NCBI GenBank assembly: GCA_902579285.1
Contig: CACHGA010000001.1
Coordinates: forward strand, 1 to 64,000
Reading direction: 5' to 3'
DNA: 64,000 nucleotides
Source of the DNA: an uncultured Pelagibacteraceae bacterium
GTDB taxonomy: Bacteria; Pseudomonadota; Alphaproteobacteria; Pelagibacterales; Pelagibacteraceae
Of the stretch, positions 8,649 through 17,753 are shown in pieces. The notes under the pieces were generated by a model, which was not told the DNA's origin, searched no databases, and saw only the letters and a list, made by a program, of their open reading frames with translations. Each line of letters starts with the position of its first letter. Within the stretch, counting starts at the first letter, position 1. Made by a program: the position numbers and the translations under genes.

Positions 8649-8772
8649 ATCTAGAACATTTTTTTGAACAGTATTTTACGTTTTCCCAGTTTAACTTCCA
8701 TTTCTTTCTCCATGAAAAAGGTCTTTTACATACTTTGCAGATTTTAGATGGTAGGTCTATTTTTTTCATCAT
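8635..8772 (-). CDS. DUF2256 mini-protein with four cysteines
   Basis: This 45-residue reading frame encodes a typical DUF2256 protein: 'KKIDLPSKICKVCKRPFSWRKKW', then 'VKYCSKKCSRFR'. Two CxxC/CxxxC pairs (C12/C15 and C35/C39) would make a small zinc-binding fold, and the protein is strongly basic. DUF2256 genes commonly sit beside PhrB-type photolyase genes, as here: the ATG shares one nucleotide with the photolyase stop (TAATG), so it is translationally coupled. Its last 14 nt overlap the end of the convergent short photolyase-like gene. The second ATG (8769) is an alternative start. Function is unknown. Confidence 0.88.
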   Translation of the reverse strand: MMKKIDLPSKICKVCKRPFSWRKKWKLNWENVKYCSKKCSRFRIA

Positions 8773-10250
8773 TAAATGGTATTTTGTTTTACAAACTTAT
8801 CTGCTGACTTAAGGATTAATTTTTTTCTATCTGGTTTCATTTTATCAAAAACCCTGACCATCATTGAAAGCCTTGGATTTTTTAAGAAAAATTTCCTATT
8901 TTTATTTATAAAGTTCCAATAAAGCCCGTCCATTACATTGCACCACTCACCTTTTTTAAAATCCATCATCTTTAGAAAATAACTAGATCCACAAATATAA
9001 GGTTTTGTTGCAAATATTCCTCCATCACTAAAAAGGCCCATACCATAAACATTTGGGGCCATTACCCAGTCAGAAGAGTCAACAAACATTTCCATGAACC
9101 ATTTATAAACTTGCTTTGGATGAATCTGGCAAAGATTCATTATGTTCGCCAAAATCATCAATCTTTCTATGTGATGTGACCATCCAAAATTTAATGCATT
9201 TTTTATTGAATGATCTAATGGGTCAAGCCCAGTTGTTCCATTATACCAAGATGCTTTCATTTTATTTTTATGATTAAAGAAATTAGTATCACCAAGACGT
9301 TTATCATAATTTTGATATATGCCTCTCATAAATTCTCTCCAACCAATTACTTGTCTAACGTAACCTTCTAAAGAATTAATTCTTACTTTATTTTCTACCT
9401 TTTTAACCTTTTCTATAATTTCTCCAGGAGTAATTAGTCCAATATTTATTAAAGGACTTAATGCGCTATGAAATAGAATATTCGATTTTTTACTTACAGC
9501 ATCCTCATAATCTCCAAATAAATCTATTTTGGTCTTGAGAAATTGATCAAATAATTTTTGAGTTTGATCTCTTGTAGTTGGAAACCAAAAATTATTAGTA
9601 GACCCTGGATGATTTTTAAAATTTACTTCAATGAATTTTTTAAGATCTTCCGTGTGAGATGTATTTTTAAATTTTAAATTTTTTGGTATATCAATTTTGT
9701 CTGGTAACTTTTTTCTGTTGTCTTCATCAAAGCTCCATTTACCTCCTTTAGGAGTTCCGTTTTTATTCATTAAAATATTTGTTCTGGACCTATTAATTTT
9801 ATAAAAATTTGCCATAAATGGTTTCTTGGTACTTTCAAGATATTCTTTAAATTCCATCCTAGAAGTTATAAACATAGGTGATTTTATTTCATTAAATTTT
9901 ATATTATTTTTCTTAAAAAATTGTTTAATTTTTTTTTCAAAAAAAATATCTTCTATTTCAAAAAAACTTATTTCATTAATTTTTTTATCTTTTATCGTTC
10001 TCTCTAATTTTTTTTCGTAGGAAAGATTAAAGTCTTTATGGCAGTCCTTGTAGATAATATTAAACTTTTTAGATTTAAGTTCATCCTTGAAAGATCTCAT
10101 CGATGAAAGAAAAAGTAATATCTTAAGTTTGTGATGTTTTTGAAAGGTACATAAACCTAAATCTTCCGCCATATAAAAAGTATGATCAGAAAATTTATTA
10201 AGATACTTTGGGTTAAATAGTTGATTTCCCAGAATTAAAAATAATTTCAT
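8772..10250 (-). CDS. Cryptochrome/photolyase, PhrB (FeS-BCP) lineage
   Basis: The 492-residue protein is full length: N-terminal 'LILGNQLF' alpha/beta domain, then the FAD domain with 'PTTRDQTQKLFDQFL', 'HSALSPLINIGLI', 'GWREFMRGIY' and 'HHIERLMILAN', and 'FSDGGIFATKPY' near residues 407-418. This is the bacterial (6-4) photolyase/cryptochrome lineage that usually carries a 4Fe-4S cluster. After 'KPY' the usual Y-C-x-x-C pair is replaced by 'MMDFKKGEWC' (428-437), so at least two of four cluster ligands are absent. The remaining cysteines C374 and C437 fall near the other two ligand positions. Role inferred: light-driven repair of UV lesions. Confidence 0.9.
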   Translation of the reverse strand: MKLFLILGNQLFNPKYLNKFSDHTFYMAEDLGLCTFQKHHKLKILLFLSSMRSFKDELKSKKFNIIYKDCHKDFNLSYEKKLERTIKDKKINEISFFEIEDIFFEKKIKQFFKKNNIKFNEIKSPMFITSRMEFKEYLESTKKPFMANFYKINRSRTNILMNKNGTPKGGKWSFDEDNRKKLPDKIDIPKNLKFKNTSHTEDLKKFIEVNFKNHPGSTNNFWFPTTRDQTQKLFDQFLKTKIDLFGDYEDAVSKKSNILFHSALSPLINIGLITPGEIIEKVKKVENKVRINSLEGYVRQVIGWREFMRGIYQNYDKRLGDTNFFNHKNKMKASWYNGTTGLDPLDHSIKNALNFGWSHHIERLMILANIMNLCQIHPKQVYKWFMEMFVDSSDWVMAPNVYGMGLFSDGGIFATKPYICGSSYFLKMMDFKKGEWCNVMDGLYWNFINKNRKFFLKNPRLSMMVRVFDKMKPDRKKLILKSADKFVKQNTI

Positions 10251-10278
10251 TCAAATAAATTATATAAATTAGTATTTT

Positions 10279-11121
10279 TTAAGAATTGGCTCTTTTGAAG
10301 CACTCAATTGTATTACTCAATAAGCAAGCGATTGTCATTGGTCCTACACCTCCAGGAACGGGTGTTATTGCTTGTGCAACTTTTGAAACTTCCTTAAAAT
10401 CTACGTCACCCTCTAAACCGTTTTCAGTTTTGTTTATTCCGACATCAATGACGATTGCACCTTTTTTTACCCAGTCACCTTTAACCAGTTTTGGTTGTCC
10501 AACTGCAGCTATAATAATATCCGCTCTTTTGCACTCATTTTTTAAATCTTTTGTTTTGGAGTGTGTAATTGTTACAGTACAATTTTCTTTTAATAGAAGT
10601 TGTGCCATTGGTTTTCCATTTAAATTTGATCTTCCTATAATAACTGCATGTTTGCCCTTTAAATCTTTTTCCACTTTTCGTAAAAGCAAGTAACAGCCTA
10701 AAGGAGTACAAGGAACTTTGCTTTCATAACCTGAAGATAAATTTCCAACATTAACTGGATGGAAACCATCTACATCCTTATCAGGAAGAATAGCATCGAT
10801 AATTTTTTTTTTATTAATGTGCTTTGGTAAAGGCAATTGAACTAAAATACCTGAAATTTTTTTATCCTTATTTAGTTCTGAAATTTTTTCTAAAACAGTT
10901 TTTTCATCTACACTATCTGGATATTTAATAACTTCTGAATTAATTCCAATATCCTTGGCATATTTCTGTTTATTTTTAACATAAATTTTACTTGCAGGAT
11001 CTTCTCCGATTAAAATAACTGTGAGACCTGGAACGGATCTATAGGTCGATTTGAATTTAGTAATTTTTTTTTTTAATTCTTCTCTTAGTTCTGCGGCTAT
11101 TTTATTTCCATCAATTATCAT
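10279..11121 (-). CDS. folD: Bifunctional methylenetetrahydrofolate dehydrogenase/cyclohydrolase
   Basis: The 280-residue cytosolic enzyme interconverts 5,10-methylene-THF and 10-formyl-THF. The catalytic Y47-x3-K51 pair is in 'IYVKNK'. 'GRSNLNGKPMAQLL' gives the NADP-binding loop and 'PVPGGVGPMTIACLL' the C-terminal signature. It is the last classical gene of the leftward run hemC-hemD-mscS-yggT-folD; its start is 2 nt after the yggT stop. The photolyase gene begins 28 nt further on, so folate one-carbon metabolism and photolyase expression may share a transcript. Confidence 0.97.
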   Translation of the reverse strand: MIIDGNKIAAELREELKKKITKFKSTYRSVPGLTVILIGEDPASKIYVKNKQKYAKDIGINSEVIKYPDSVDEKTVLEKISELNKDKKISGILVQLPLPKHINKKKIIDAILPDKDVDGFHPVNVGNLSSGYESKVPCTPLGCYLLLRKVEKDLKGKHAVIIGRSNLNGKPMAQLLLKENCTVTITHSKTKDLKNECKRADIIIAAVGQPKLVKGDWVKKGAIVIDVGINKTENGLEGDVDFKEVSKVAQAITPVPGGVGPMTIACLLSNTIECFKRANS

Positions 11122-11123
11122 AT

Positions 11124-11414
11124 TTAAAACATAGAAGGTGCTAAAAATTCAAAAACTAAATTCCTTCCGAACATTAAAAGTAATATTAAAACTACTGGCG
11201 AAATATCTACACTTCCAAGATTAGGCAAAAAATTTCTTATGGGTCTTAAAAGAGGATCGGTTAATTTATAGCTAATATCTAACAAAGAATAAACTAAACG
11301 ATTTGATGTATTTAAAACGCTGAATGCAATCAGCCAGCTAAGAATTGCATTTATAATTAAAATCCAAATATAGATACTTACTATGCTATCTAATAAAATT
11401 AAAATAGATTTCAT
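11124..11414 (-). CDS. YggT family membrane protein
   Basis: The 96-residue protein has two membrane helices flanking the family signature 'LTDPLLRPIRNFLPNLGSVD' (residues 51-70). YggT proteins are inner-membrane proteins of unclear function, linked to osmotic tolerance and, in Gram-positives (YlmG), to division. The start overlaps the stop of the mechanosensitive-channel gene by 1 nt. That pairing makes a role in membrane tension or ion balance attractive, though it remains inference. Confidence 0.9.
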   Translation of the reverse strand: MKSILILLDSIVSIYIWILIINAILSWLIAFSVLNTSNRLVYSLLDISYKLTDPLLRPIRNFLPNLGSVDISPVVLILLLMFGRNLVFEFLAPSMF

Positions 11415-12505
11415 TATTTTTTCTCCACATAAATAGATTGGCTAGGGAAAGCAAATGAGGCTTTATTTTTTTCAACAATTTCTTTAATAGCAATTGCAAG
11501 TCTTTCTTTTACTTTGAGCCATTCTGACCATTTATCAGTATTGGTAAAACATCTTACATACATATCAATAGAACTGTCAGAAAATTTATCAATTCTAACT
11601 GCATGCATTGTATTGTCGCTAATTTTATAATCTTTAGATGTTGAAATATATTTATCTATTTCATCTCGAATTTTCTTTAACTGATCAATTGTTGTATCGT
11701 ACTGTAAAGTAATTATCCAACTGATTCTCCAATTTGTGGTTTCACTAACATTTATAACTGCATTTTCTGCAAATTGAAAATTTGGGATGATAGCAACTGA
11801 TTTATCAAATTTTCTTACGACTGTTGATCTGAAGCCAATACGTTCAACTATTCCCTCAATTATATCTTCGACTATTATCCAGTCTCCAACTTTAAATCTT
11901 TTTTCAACTAATACTAAAATACCTGATATTAAATTCTTAAATAAGTCTTGGGCACCTAATGCAACTGCTACACCAAATAAACCTAAACCTGCAATGATTG
12001 GACCAATCTTGATTCCCCAAAGCTCCAAAACTGCAGCTGCACCTAAAATTAAAATTAAAATTTTGAAAGCTTTAATAATCCAATTTAACAAATCTTTCGA
12101 CAGAAGGTCTTCTACAGTTTTTATCAAAACAGAAATAGGACCGATTATTTGATGTAGTGACCAAAATATTAATATTGTGATTAATGTTCTATTGGCATTG
12201 TCTATAAAGTTTTCAGTACTTGATCCAAAAGATACATAGCTAGTAGATATAAAAAAACCAATTACAATAGGGAAAAATTTTAGTGGTCCTTTTAATGAAT
12301 CAACCAAAGAGTTATCGAAACGATTTGAGGTTTTTGAAACATATTTTTCAAGCCTTTTGATAAAAAATTTTGCGAATAAACCTCTCAATAGTAGGAATAA
12401 AAGAAATATAAATAGTGCAATTATAATTTCAGAAATATTAATGCCTGAAATTCCATTTCTCCAAACTTCTAAAAATAATTTTATAAATTGTTCTATTTTA
12501 TCCAT
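11414..12505 (-). CDS. MscS family mechanosensitive ion channel
   Basis: The 363-residue protein has an N-terminal set of about four membrane helices and then the pore-lining helix 'GLGLFGVAVALGAQDLFKNLISGI' (near residues 173-196), with the alternating Gly/Ala pattern of MscS. 'LVEKRFKVGDWI' begins the cytoplasmic beta domain. The C-terminal alpha/beta region is complete. It releases solutes during hypo-osmotic shock. The start overlaps the end of hemD by 8 nt and the stop overlaps yggT by 1 nt. Confidence 0.93.
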   Translation of the reverse strand: MDKIEQFIKLFLEVWRNGISGINISEIIIALFIFLLFLLLRGLFAKFFIKRLEKYVSKTSNRFDNSLVDSLKGPLKFFPIVIGFFISTSYVSFGSSTENFIDNANRTLITILIFWSLHQIIGPISVLIKTVEDLLSKDLLNWIIKAFKILILILGAAAVLELWGIKIGPIIAGLGLFGVAVALGAQDLFKNLISGILVLVEKRFKVGDWIIVEDIIEGIVERIGFRSTVVRKFDKSVAIIPNFQFAENAVINVSETTNWRISWIITLQYDTTIDQLKKIRDEIDKYISTSKDYKISDNTMHAVRIDKFSDSSIDMYVRCFTNTDKWSEWLKVKERLAIAIKEIVEKNKASFAFPSQSIYVEKK

Positions 12506-13199
12506 GTTTTATTTGATCTATTTTGTTTAACTCTTCGCCAGGTGAAAAAACTATTGTTTTCCAGCCTTTTGATTTTAAATAAATTTCAATTTTTTTACTT
12601 ATACACATAACTGTGCATTGTGTCATTAATTCTGCAAGGGAATATTTTTTGACAATTTCATCAAAACTTTCTGCGCTTCTATTTGAGTAAATAAGAGCAA
12701 TATTAGGAGGATATTTTTTAATTATCTCTATACTTTCAATATTTATATCCGTAATTTTAGTTGAGTTATAGTTTACAATTTTATTTATGCTAAAACCGCT
12801 TTTTTTAAGCTCAGCATCCAAATCAATAGAAGTTATATCTCCGCATAAATAAGCTAACTTTTTTGCTGAATTTTCAGAACTAATGATTAAATTCTTTAAT
12901 GCGTTTACTGTTCCCGAAGCCGCAATAGTATTGTTGTAGCCTTTCAGTCTCAAAGATCTCTCAGTTAGATTTCCCACACAAAAACATTTTATACTTTTAT
13001 CTTCGTTTTCTATTTTTAAAAATCTTACTGCATTTGCACTTGTGAAAATAAGTCCATCGTAGTCTTTTGTGTTAATCGGTTCCATATTTGATGATTTGAT
13101 GCTTAAAGTTGGCATATGAATAATTTTATGTTCTGATGATATAAAATTACTCATTAAATCTTCTGAGTCTATTAATGGTCTTGTAAAAATTATATTCAT
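12498..13199 (-). CDS. hemD: Uroporphyrinogen-III synthase
   Basis: This 233-residue protein is recognised from its two-lobed pattern ('IIFTRPLIDSEDL' at the start, 'DGLIFTSANAVRF' at residues 44-56, 'ALIYSNRSAESF' in the second lobe) and its position directly after hemC. It cyclises hydroxymethylbilane to uroporphyrinogen III with ring-D inversion. Sequence conservation in this family is low, so the context matters. The start overlaps the hemC stop by 4 nt (ATGA) and the end overlaps the mscS-like gene by 8 nt. Confidence 0.9.
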   Translation of the reverse strand: MNIIFTRPLIDSEDLMSNFISSEHKIIHMPTLSIKSSNMEPINTKDYDGLIFTSANAVRFLKIENEDKSIKCFCVGNLTERSLRLKGYNNTIAASGTVNALKNLIISSENSAKKLAYLCGDITSIDLDAELKKSGFSINKIVNYNSTKITDINIESIEIIKKYPPNIALIYSNRSAESFDEIVKKYSLAELMTQCTVMCISKKIEIYLKSKGWKTIVFSPGEELNKIDQIKHG

Positions 13200-14116
13200 C
13201 TTTTTTTTATAAAGTTTTTTCCTGACTGTTTAAGAATTTCTTCGCCAGCAAGTTTGCCTAATATTTCTGGCTCATTTTCTTTTCCTGTTTTCGTTATGTT
13301 AAAAACCTTGGTGCCATCATCAGAGAATAGTTGAGCTTTTAATTCTATATCTTTTTTATTAAGAATTGCAGTACACCCAACTGCGGTATCACAATCACCG
13401 CCTAATGTTTTTAAAAAACTTCTTTCTGCTAATGCACATGTTTCGGTCTCTTTATGATTTATTTCTTTTAGAATTTTTATTATATAATCATCTTGAGCTC
13501 TGCATTGAACTGCGACTATTCCTTGTCCTGCTGTTGGTAGAAAATCTTTTAATGAAAATACTTCTTTAGCATATTTTTCAAGATTTAACACTTTTAGACC
13601 TGCATAAGCTAAAATGGCTCCATCATATTCACCGTTTTCTATCTTTTTAATTCTAGTATCTATATTTCCTCTAATGCTCTCCACTTTAATATTTCTATTT
13701 AATTGTTTTAATTGAAGTTCCCTTCTTCTTGAGCTTGATCCAATTTTCTGCCCATTAAATTCAGATAATTTTTTGAATTTTGAGGAAACTAAAGTATCCC
13801 GTGGATCATTTCTTTTTAAATATGCTTGAATAACAAGACCATCTGTTTCTACTGAGTCCAAATCCTTTAAAGAATGCACTGCGATGTCTATCTCTTTAGA
13901 AATTAATTTATCCTCTATTTCTTTGCAAAATAAATTTTTACCTCCGATTTCTGATATTTTTTTTTTTTCAAATAAATCACCAGATGTTTTTATGGTCTTT
14001 AATATAACTTCTTTGTCCAATGCTGGCTTAATGTTTGTTAATAAACTAAGAACCTTATTTGCATAAGCTATGGAAAGTTTACTTCCTCTAGATCCCAAAA
14101 TTATTTTATTACTCAT
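13196..14116 (-). CDS. hemC: Hydroxymethylbilane synthase (porphobilinogen deaminase)
   Basis: The 306-residue enzyme condenses four porphobilinogen molecules. The dipyrromethane cofactor cysteine is C242 in 'LGGDCDTAVGC', the same number as in E. coli. The substrate arginines lie in 'GSSSRRRELQL' and 'SIRGNIDTR', and 'DIAVHSLKDL' (residues 77-86) holds the catalytic aspartate. It is the first gene of the leftward hemC-hemD-mscS-yggT-folD operon, divergent from tsaD across 37 nt. Confidence 0.97.
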   Translation of the reverse strand: MSNKIILGSRGSKLSIAYANKVLSLLTNIKPALDKEVILKTIKTSGDLFEKKKISEIGGKNLFCKEIEDKLISKEIDIAVHSLKDLDSVETDGLVIQAYLKRNDPRDTLVSSKFKKLSEFNGQKIGSSSRRRELQLKQLNRNIKVESIRGNIDTRIKKIENGEYDGAILAYAGLKVLNLEKYAKEVFSLKDFLPTAGQGIVAVQCRAQDDYIIKILKEINHKETETCALAERSFLKTLGGDCDTAVGCTAILNKKDIELKAQLFSDDGTKVFNITKTGKENEPEILGKLAGEEILKQSGKNFIKKR

Positions 14117-14153
14117 TTATATATATAGATTTATATTTTATAATATCTAATTA

Positions 14154-15230
14154 ATGAAAAAAAAACTTACTTTTTTAGGAATTGAAACCAGCTGTGACGA
14201 AACTGCTGCATCAGTTGTGCAGGAAAACGATGAAGGAACTGCCTCAGTTTTATCAAATATTGTTTCCAGTCAAATAAAAGAACATAAAAAATTTGGAGGA
14301 ATAGTTCCTGAAATTGCGGCTAGAGCACATATAGAAAATATCGATTTAATAATCCAAGAGGCAATTTATAAAAGTAAAAAGAAAATTAAAGATTTTGATG
14401 GTGTAGCCGCTACAAGAGGACCTGGTTTAGTTGTTTGTTTAAATGTTGGTTTCAGCATTGGAAAGAGCATCTCTGCTTTCGCTGGTAAAAAATTTTTTCC
14501 TATAAACCATTTAGAAGGACATGTTTTAAGTCCCAGTATTGAAAATAAAATATCTTTTCCTTATTTGGTTTTATTAGTTTCGGGTGGGCATTCTCAATTT
14601 TTAATTGCCAAGGGATTAAATAACTATAAACAAATTGGAACAACTATAGATGATGCTGTGGGAGAGGCTTTTGATAAGACTTCTAAAATTTTAGATTTAG
14701 GTTACCCCGGTGGACCAAATGTTGAAAAATTTGCAAAAAAAGGAAATAAAGATAGTTACAAACTCCCTCTTCCAATTATAAATAAAGGTGGTTGTAATTT
14801 GTCTTTAGCGGGCCTTAAAACTGATGTTTTGAGAAAATCAAAAAATATAAAAACAAATCAAGATAGATATGACTTAGCAGCATCTTTCCAAGAAACTATA
14901 AATAAAATTCTGGTAAAAAAAACTGAAATTGCAATGAGGGAATTTGATAAGGAAATTTCAAACAAAACTTTGAAATCATTTGTTGTAGTTGGGGGTGTTG
15001 CTGCAAATGAAAGTATAAGAAATAATTTAAAAAAAATATCAAAAAAAATGAATTATAGATGTATTTTTCCATCAAAAGAATTTTGTGGTGACAACGCAGC
15101 AATGATTGCGTGGGCTGGGATACAAAGATTTAAAAAAAAATTATATGAAAAAGAAAATGGGATTGTAAAATCAAGATGGCCCTTGGACAAGAATGCTCCT
15201 TTTCTTAAAGGGCCCGGTCTTAAACTCTAA
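14154..15230 (+). CDS. tsaD: tRNA N6-threonylcarbamoyladenosine synthase subunit TsaD
   Basis: The 358-residue protein transfers the threonylcarbamoyl group to A37 of ANN-decoding tRNAs, with TsaB and TsaE as partners. The start 'GIETSCDETAASVV' (residues 9-22), the metal-binding histidines H119 and H123 in 'INHLEGH', the 'LLVSGGHSQ' ATP loop and 'VVGGVAANESIR' are all typical. The stop shares one nucleotide with the ATG of the EVE-domain gene (TAATG), so the two are coupled. Divergent from hemC. Confidence 0.97.
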   Translation: MKKKLTFLGIETSCDETAASVVQENDEGTASVLSNIVSSQIKEHKKFGGIVPEIAARAHIENIDLIIQEAIYKSKKKIKDFDGVAATRGPGLVVCLNVGFSIGKSISAFAGKKFFPINHLEGHVLSPSIENKISFPYLVLLVSGGHSQFLIAKGLNNYKQIGTTIDDAVGEAFDKTSKILDLGYPGGPNVEKFAKKGNKDSYKLPLPIINKGGCNLSLAGLKTDVLRKSKNIKTNQDRYDLAASFQETINKILVKKTEIAMREFDKEISNKTLKSFVVVGGVAANESIRNNLKKISKKMNYRCIFPSKEFCGDNAAMIAWAGIQRFKKKLYEKENGIVKSRWPLDKNAPFLKGPGLKL

Positions 15231-15649
15231 TGCAATATTGGTTATTAAAATCTGAACCAAATGTTTGGTCAATAGAACAGCAAAGGAAATCTGGGTCAAA
15301 GGGTGTGTCTTGGGATGGTGTTAGAAATTATCAAGCAGCTAATAATCTAAAAAAAATGAGATTGAATGATCTATGTTTTTTTTATCATTCAAATATTGGT
15401 AAAGAGATTGTTGGGACTGTTAAAGTTATTAAAGAAGCATTTATTGATAAAACTGACAAGAAAAAAAGATTTGTAGCTGTTCAGGTCAGGTTTGTTGAAA
15501 AATTTAATTCTACAATTTCTCTTGAAAAGATTAAAAAAAACAAGGCTATTTCTCATCTTCCCCTTATAAAACAGAGCAGATTATCTGTAATGCCTATAGA
15601 CTATAAAAGCTGGAAAATTATATGCAAGATGGGTAAGATAAATTCTTAA
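15230..15649 (+). CDS. EVE domain-containing protein
   Basis: The 139-residue protein is a single EVE domain: 'YWLLKSEPNVWSIEQ' (residues 3-17), 'SWDGVRNYQAANNLKKM' (28-44) and 'CFFYHSNIGKEIVGTV'. EVE/PUA-like domains bind modified bases, and a nucleic-acid-binding role is inferred. Alphaproteobacteria often keep this gene close to tsaD; here it overlaps tsaD by one nucleotide. The start is fixed by the overlap and by the conserved N-terminal MxYWLxKSEP pattern. Confidence 0.93.
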   Translation: MQYWLLKSEPNVWSIEQQRKSGSKGVSWDGVRNYQAANNLKKMRLNDLCFFYHSNIGKEIVGTVKVIKEAFIDKTDKKKRFVAVQVRFVEKFNSTISLEKIKKNKAISHLPLIKQSRLSVMPIDYKSWKIICKMGKINS

Positions 15650-15669
15650 TTTCATAAATGGAATAAAAG

Positions 15670-17751
15670 ATGGCAAAAAGAAGCAAAAAGAAAAAGTCAA
15701 AAAAAAGACGTAAAAAACTTTTTAAAAAAAGAAAACTTAATAGTAAAAAGAAAAAATCTTTAAAAAAAAGAAAAATAACAAGAAAAAAAGTTTCTAAAGA
15801 AACAAAAGATGTTGATGGTAATTTGGTTTTCAAAGTTTCAGAAAAATGGTCTAAGCAAGCTTATGCAAATAAATCACAGTATGAAAAGAAATATAAATTT
15901 TCTATAAAAAATAACGAAGATTTTTGGGCAAAAGAAGGTAGAAGAATAAATTGGATAAAGCCTTATACAAAAATAAAAGATGTAAAATATAGTAAAGAAG
16001 ATGTTCATATCAAATGGTATTATGATGGAACTTTAAATGCCTCAGCAAATTGTATTGATAGGCATCTGGAAAAAAAGAGTAACAAGCCAGCTATAATTTG
16101 GGTGGGTGATGATCCAAGTGACTCAAAGAAAATATCGTACAAAGAGTTACATAAAAATGTTTGCAAAGTTGCAAATGGTTTAAGAAGTTTGGGTATACAA
16201 AAAGGTGATCGAGTAACGATTTATCTTACTATGATACCTGAACTGGCTTATACGATGTTAGCTTGTACAAGAATTGGTGCTATTCACTCTATAATCTTTG
16301 GTGGATTTTCTCCCGATTCAATAGCAACAAGGATAAATGACTGTGAGTCAGACTACGTCATAACTGCGGATGAGGGTGTGAGAGGTGGCAAAATAATTCC
16401 ACTTAAGAAAATTGCAGATGAAGCGATGATGCAATGTCCAAACGTAAAAAAGTGTGTTGTGGTAAAAAGGACTGGGAATTCCGTAAACTGGGATGACGAA
16501 AGGGATATATCTTATGATGAAATGATTAAAAATGTTTCTGACAAATGTCCTCCAGAAGAAATGAATGCTGAAGATCCAATGTTTATTCTTTATACCTCTG
16601 GTTCAACTGGAAAGCCAAAAGGAGTTTTACATACTACGGGCGGTTATATGGTCTATGCATCTATGACTCATCAATACATATTTGATTATAAACCAAAAGA
16701 TATTTATTTTTGTAGCGCGGATATTGGGTGGGTAACTGGTCATAGTTATATTATTTATGGTCCGCTCTCGAATGGTGCAACGACTATTATGTTTGAAGGG
16801 GTTCCTACTTATCCTGACAGTTCAAGATGGTGGCAAATAATAGATAAATATAAAGTTAATATTTTTTATACAGCTCCAACGGCAATTCGAGCACTGATGC
16901 GAGAAGGCAATGGTCCTGTAAAAAAAACAAGCAGAAAATCATTGAAATTGCTTGGTACTGTTGGTGAACCGATAAATCCAGAAGCTTGGATGTGGTACTA
17001 CAAAGTCGTTGGAGATTCTAAATGCCCAATCGTTGACACATGGTGGCAAACTGAAACCGGTGGAATATTAATTTCACCGCAGCCTGGAGCAATCAATTTG
17101 AAACCAGGGTCTGCTACAAAACCTTTTTATGGGATTAAACCAGCTATTGTCGACGAAAATGGAAAAGTAATAAAAGGAGCAGGCAAAGGCAGACTTTGTA
17201 TGCTTCAATCCTGGCCAGGTCAGATGAGAACAGTTTATGGAGACCATGAAAGATTTATAAAAACATATTTTTCACAATTTGATGGAAAGTACTTTACTGG
17301 TGATGGGTGTAGACGTGATAAAGATGGATATTATTGGATAACAGGAAGAGTTGATGATGTAATTATAGTTTCAGGTCATAATTTAGGAACCGCAGAAATC
17401 GAAAGTGCGTTTGTTGCTCACACAAAAGTTGCTGAAGCTGCGGTTGTTGGATTTCCTCATGATATTAAAGGAAACGGACTTTATTGCTACGTTACTCTTA
17501 ACGCTGGAGAAAACCCAGATGGAGATTTAGAGAGAGAACTAAAATTGTGGGTCCGAAAACAAATCGGTCCAATAGCTACACCAGATCATATTCAATTTTC
17601 ACCAGGACTACCAAAAACAAGGTCGGGAAAAATTATGAGAAGAATTTTAAGAAAAATTGCTGCCAACGAACATCATGATTTAGGAGACACAACAACACTG
17701 GCAGATCCTTCTGTAGTGGAGTCATTAGTTGAAAATAGAAAGAATAAATAA
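15670..17751 (+). CDS. acs: Acetyl-CoA synthetase with poly-lysine N-terminal extension
   Basis: The 693-residue AMP-forming enzyme converts acetate, ATP and CoA to acetyl-CoA. The adenylation loop '[11 protein letters not shown]', 'TWWQTETGG' and the C-terminal catalytic/regulatory lysine in '[11 protein letters not shown]' are present. Family members have about 650 residues. The extra N-terminal segment (residues 1-46) is more than half Lys/Arg, with runs such as [11 protein letters not shown]. No downstream ATG lies between this tail and the first domain, so the tail belongs to the ORF unless a non-ATG start is used. A symporter of the acetate type lies 1 kb downstream. Confidence 0.95.
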   Translation: MAKRSKKKKSKKRRKKLFKKRKLNSKKKKSLKKRKITRKKVSKETKDVDGNLVFKVSEKWSKQAYANKSQYEKKYKFSIKNNEDFWAKEGRRINWIKPYTKIKDVKYSKEDVHIKWYYDGTLNASANCIDRHLEKKSNKPAIIWVGDDPSDSKKISYKELHKNVCKVANGLRSLGIQKGDRVTIYLTMIPELAYTMLACTRIGAIHSIIFGGFSPDSIATRINDCESDYVITADEGVRGGKIIPLKKIADEAMMQCPNVKKCVVVKRTGNSVNWDDERDISYDEMIKNVSDKCPPEEMNAEDPMFILYTSGSTGKPKGVLHTTGGYMVYASMTHQYIFDYKPKDIYFCSADIGWVTGHSYIIYGPLSNGATTIMFEGVPTYPDSSRWWQIIDKYKVNIFYTAPTAIRALMREGNGPVKKTSRKSLKLLGTVGEPINPEAWMWYYKVVGDSKCPIVDTWWQTETGGILISPQPGAINLKPGSATKPFYGIKPAIVDENGKVIKGAGKGRLCMLQSWPGQMRTVYGDHERFIKTYFSQFDGKYFTGDGCRRDKDGYYWITGRVDDVIIVSGHNLGTAEIESAFVAHTKVAEAAVVGFPHDIKGNGLYCYVTLNAGENPDGDLERELKLWVRKQIGPIATPDHIQFSPGLPKTRSGKIMRRILRKIAANEHHDLGDTTTLADPSVVESLVENRKNK

Positions 17752-17753
17752 TT

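Noticed and set aside
15618-15833. Open frame on the minus strand opposite the start of acs
   Set aside because: It is the antisense of the lysine-rich acs tail, which gives a Phe/Leu-rich frame by composition alone; no start signal or similarity.
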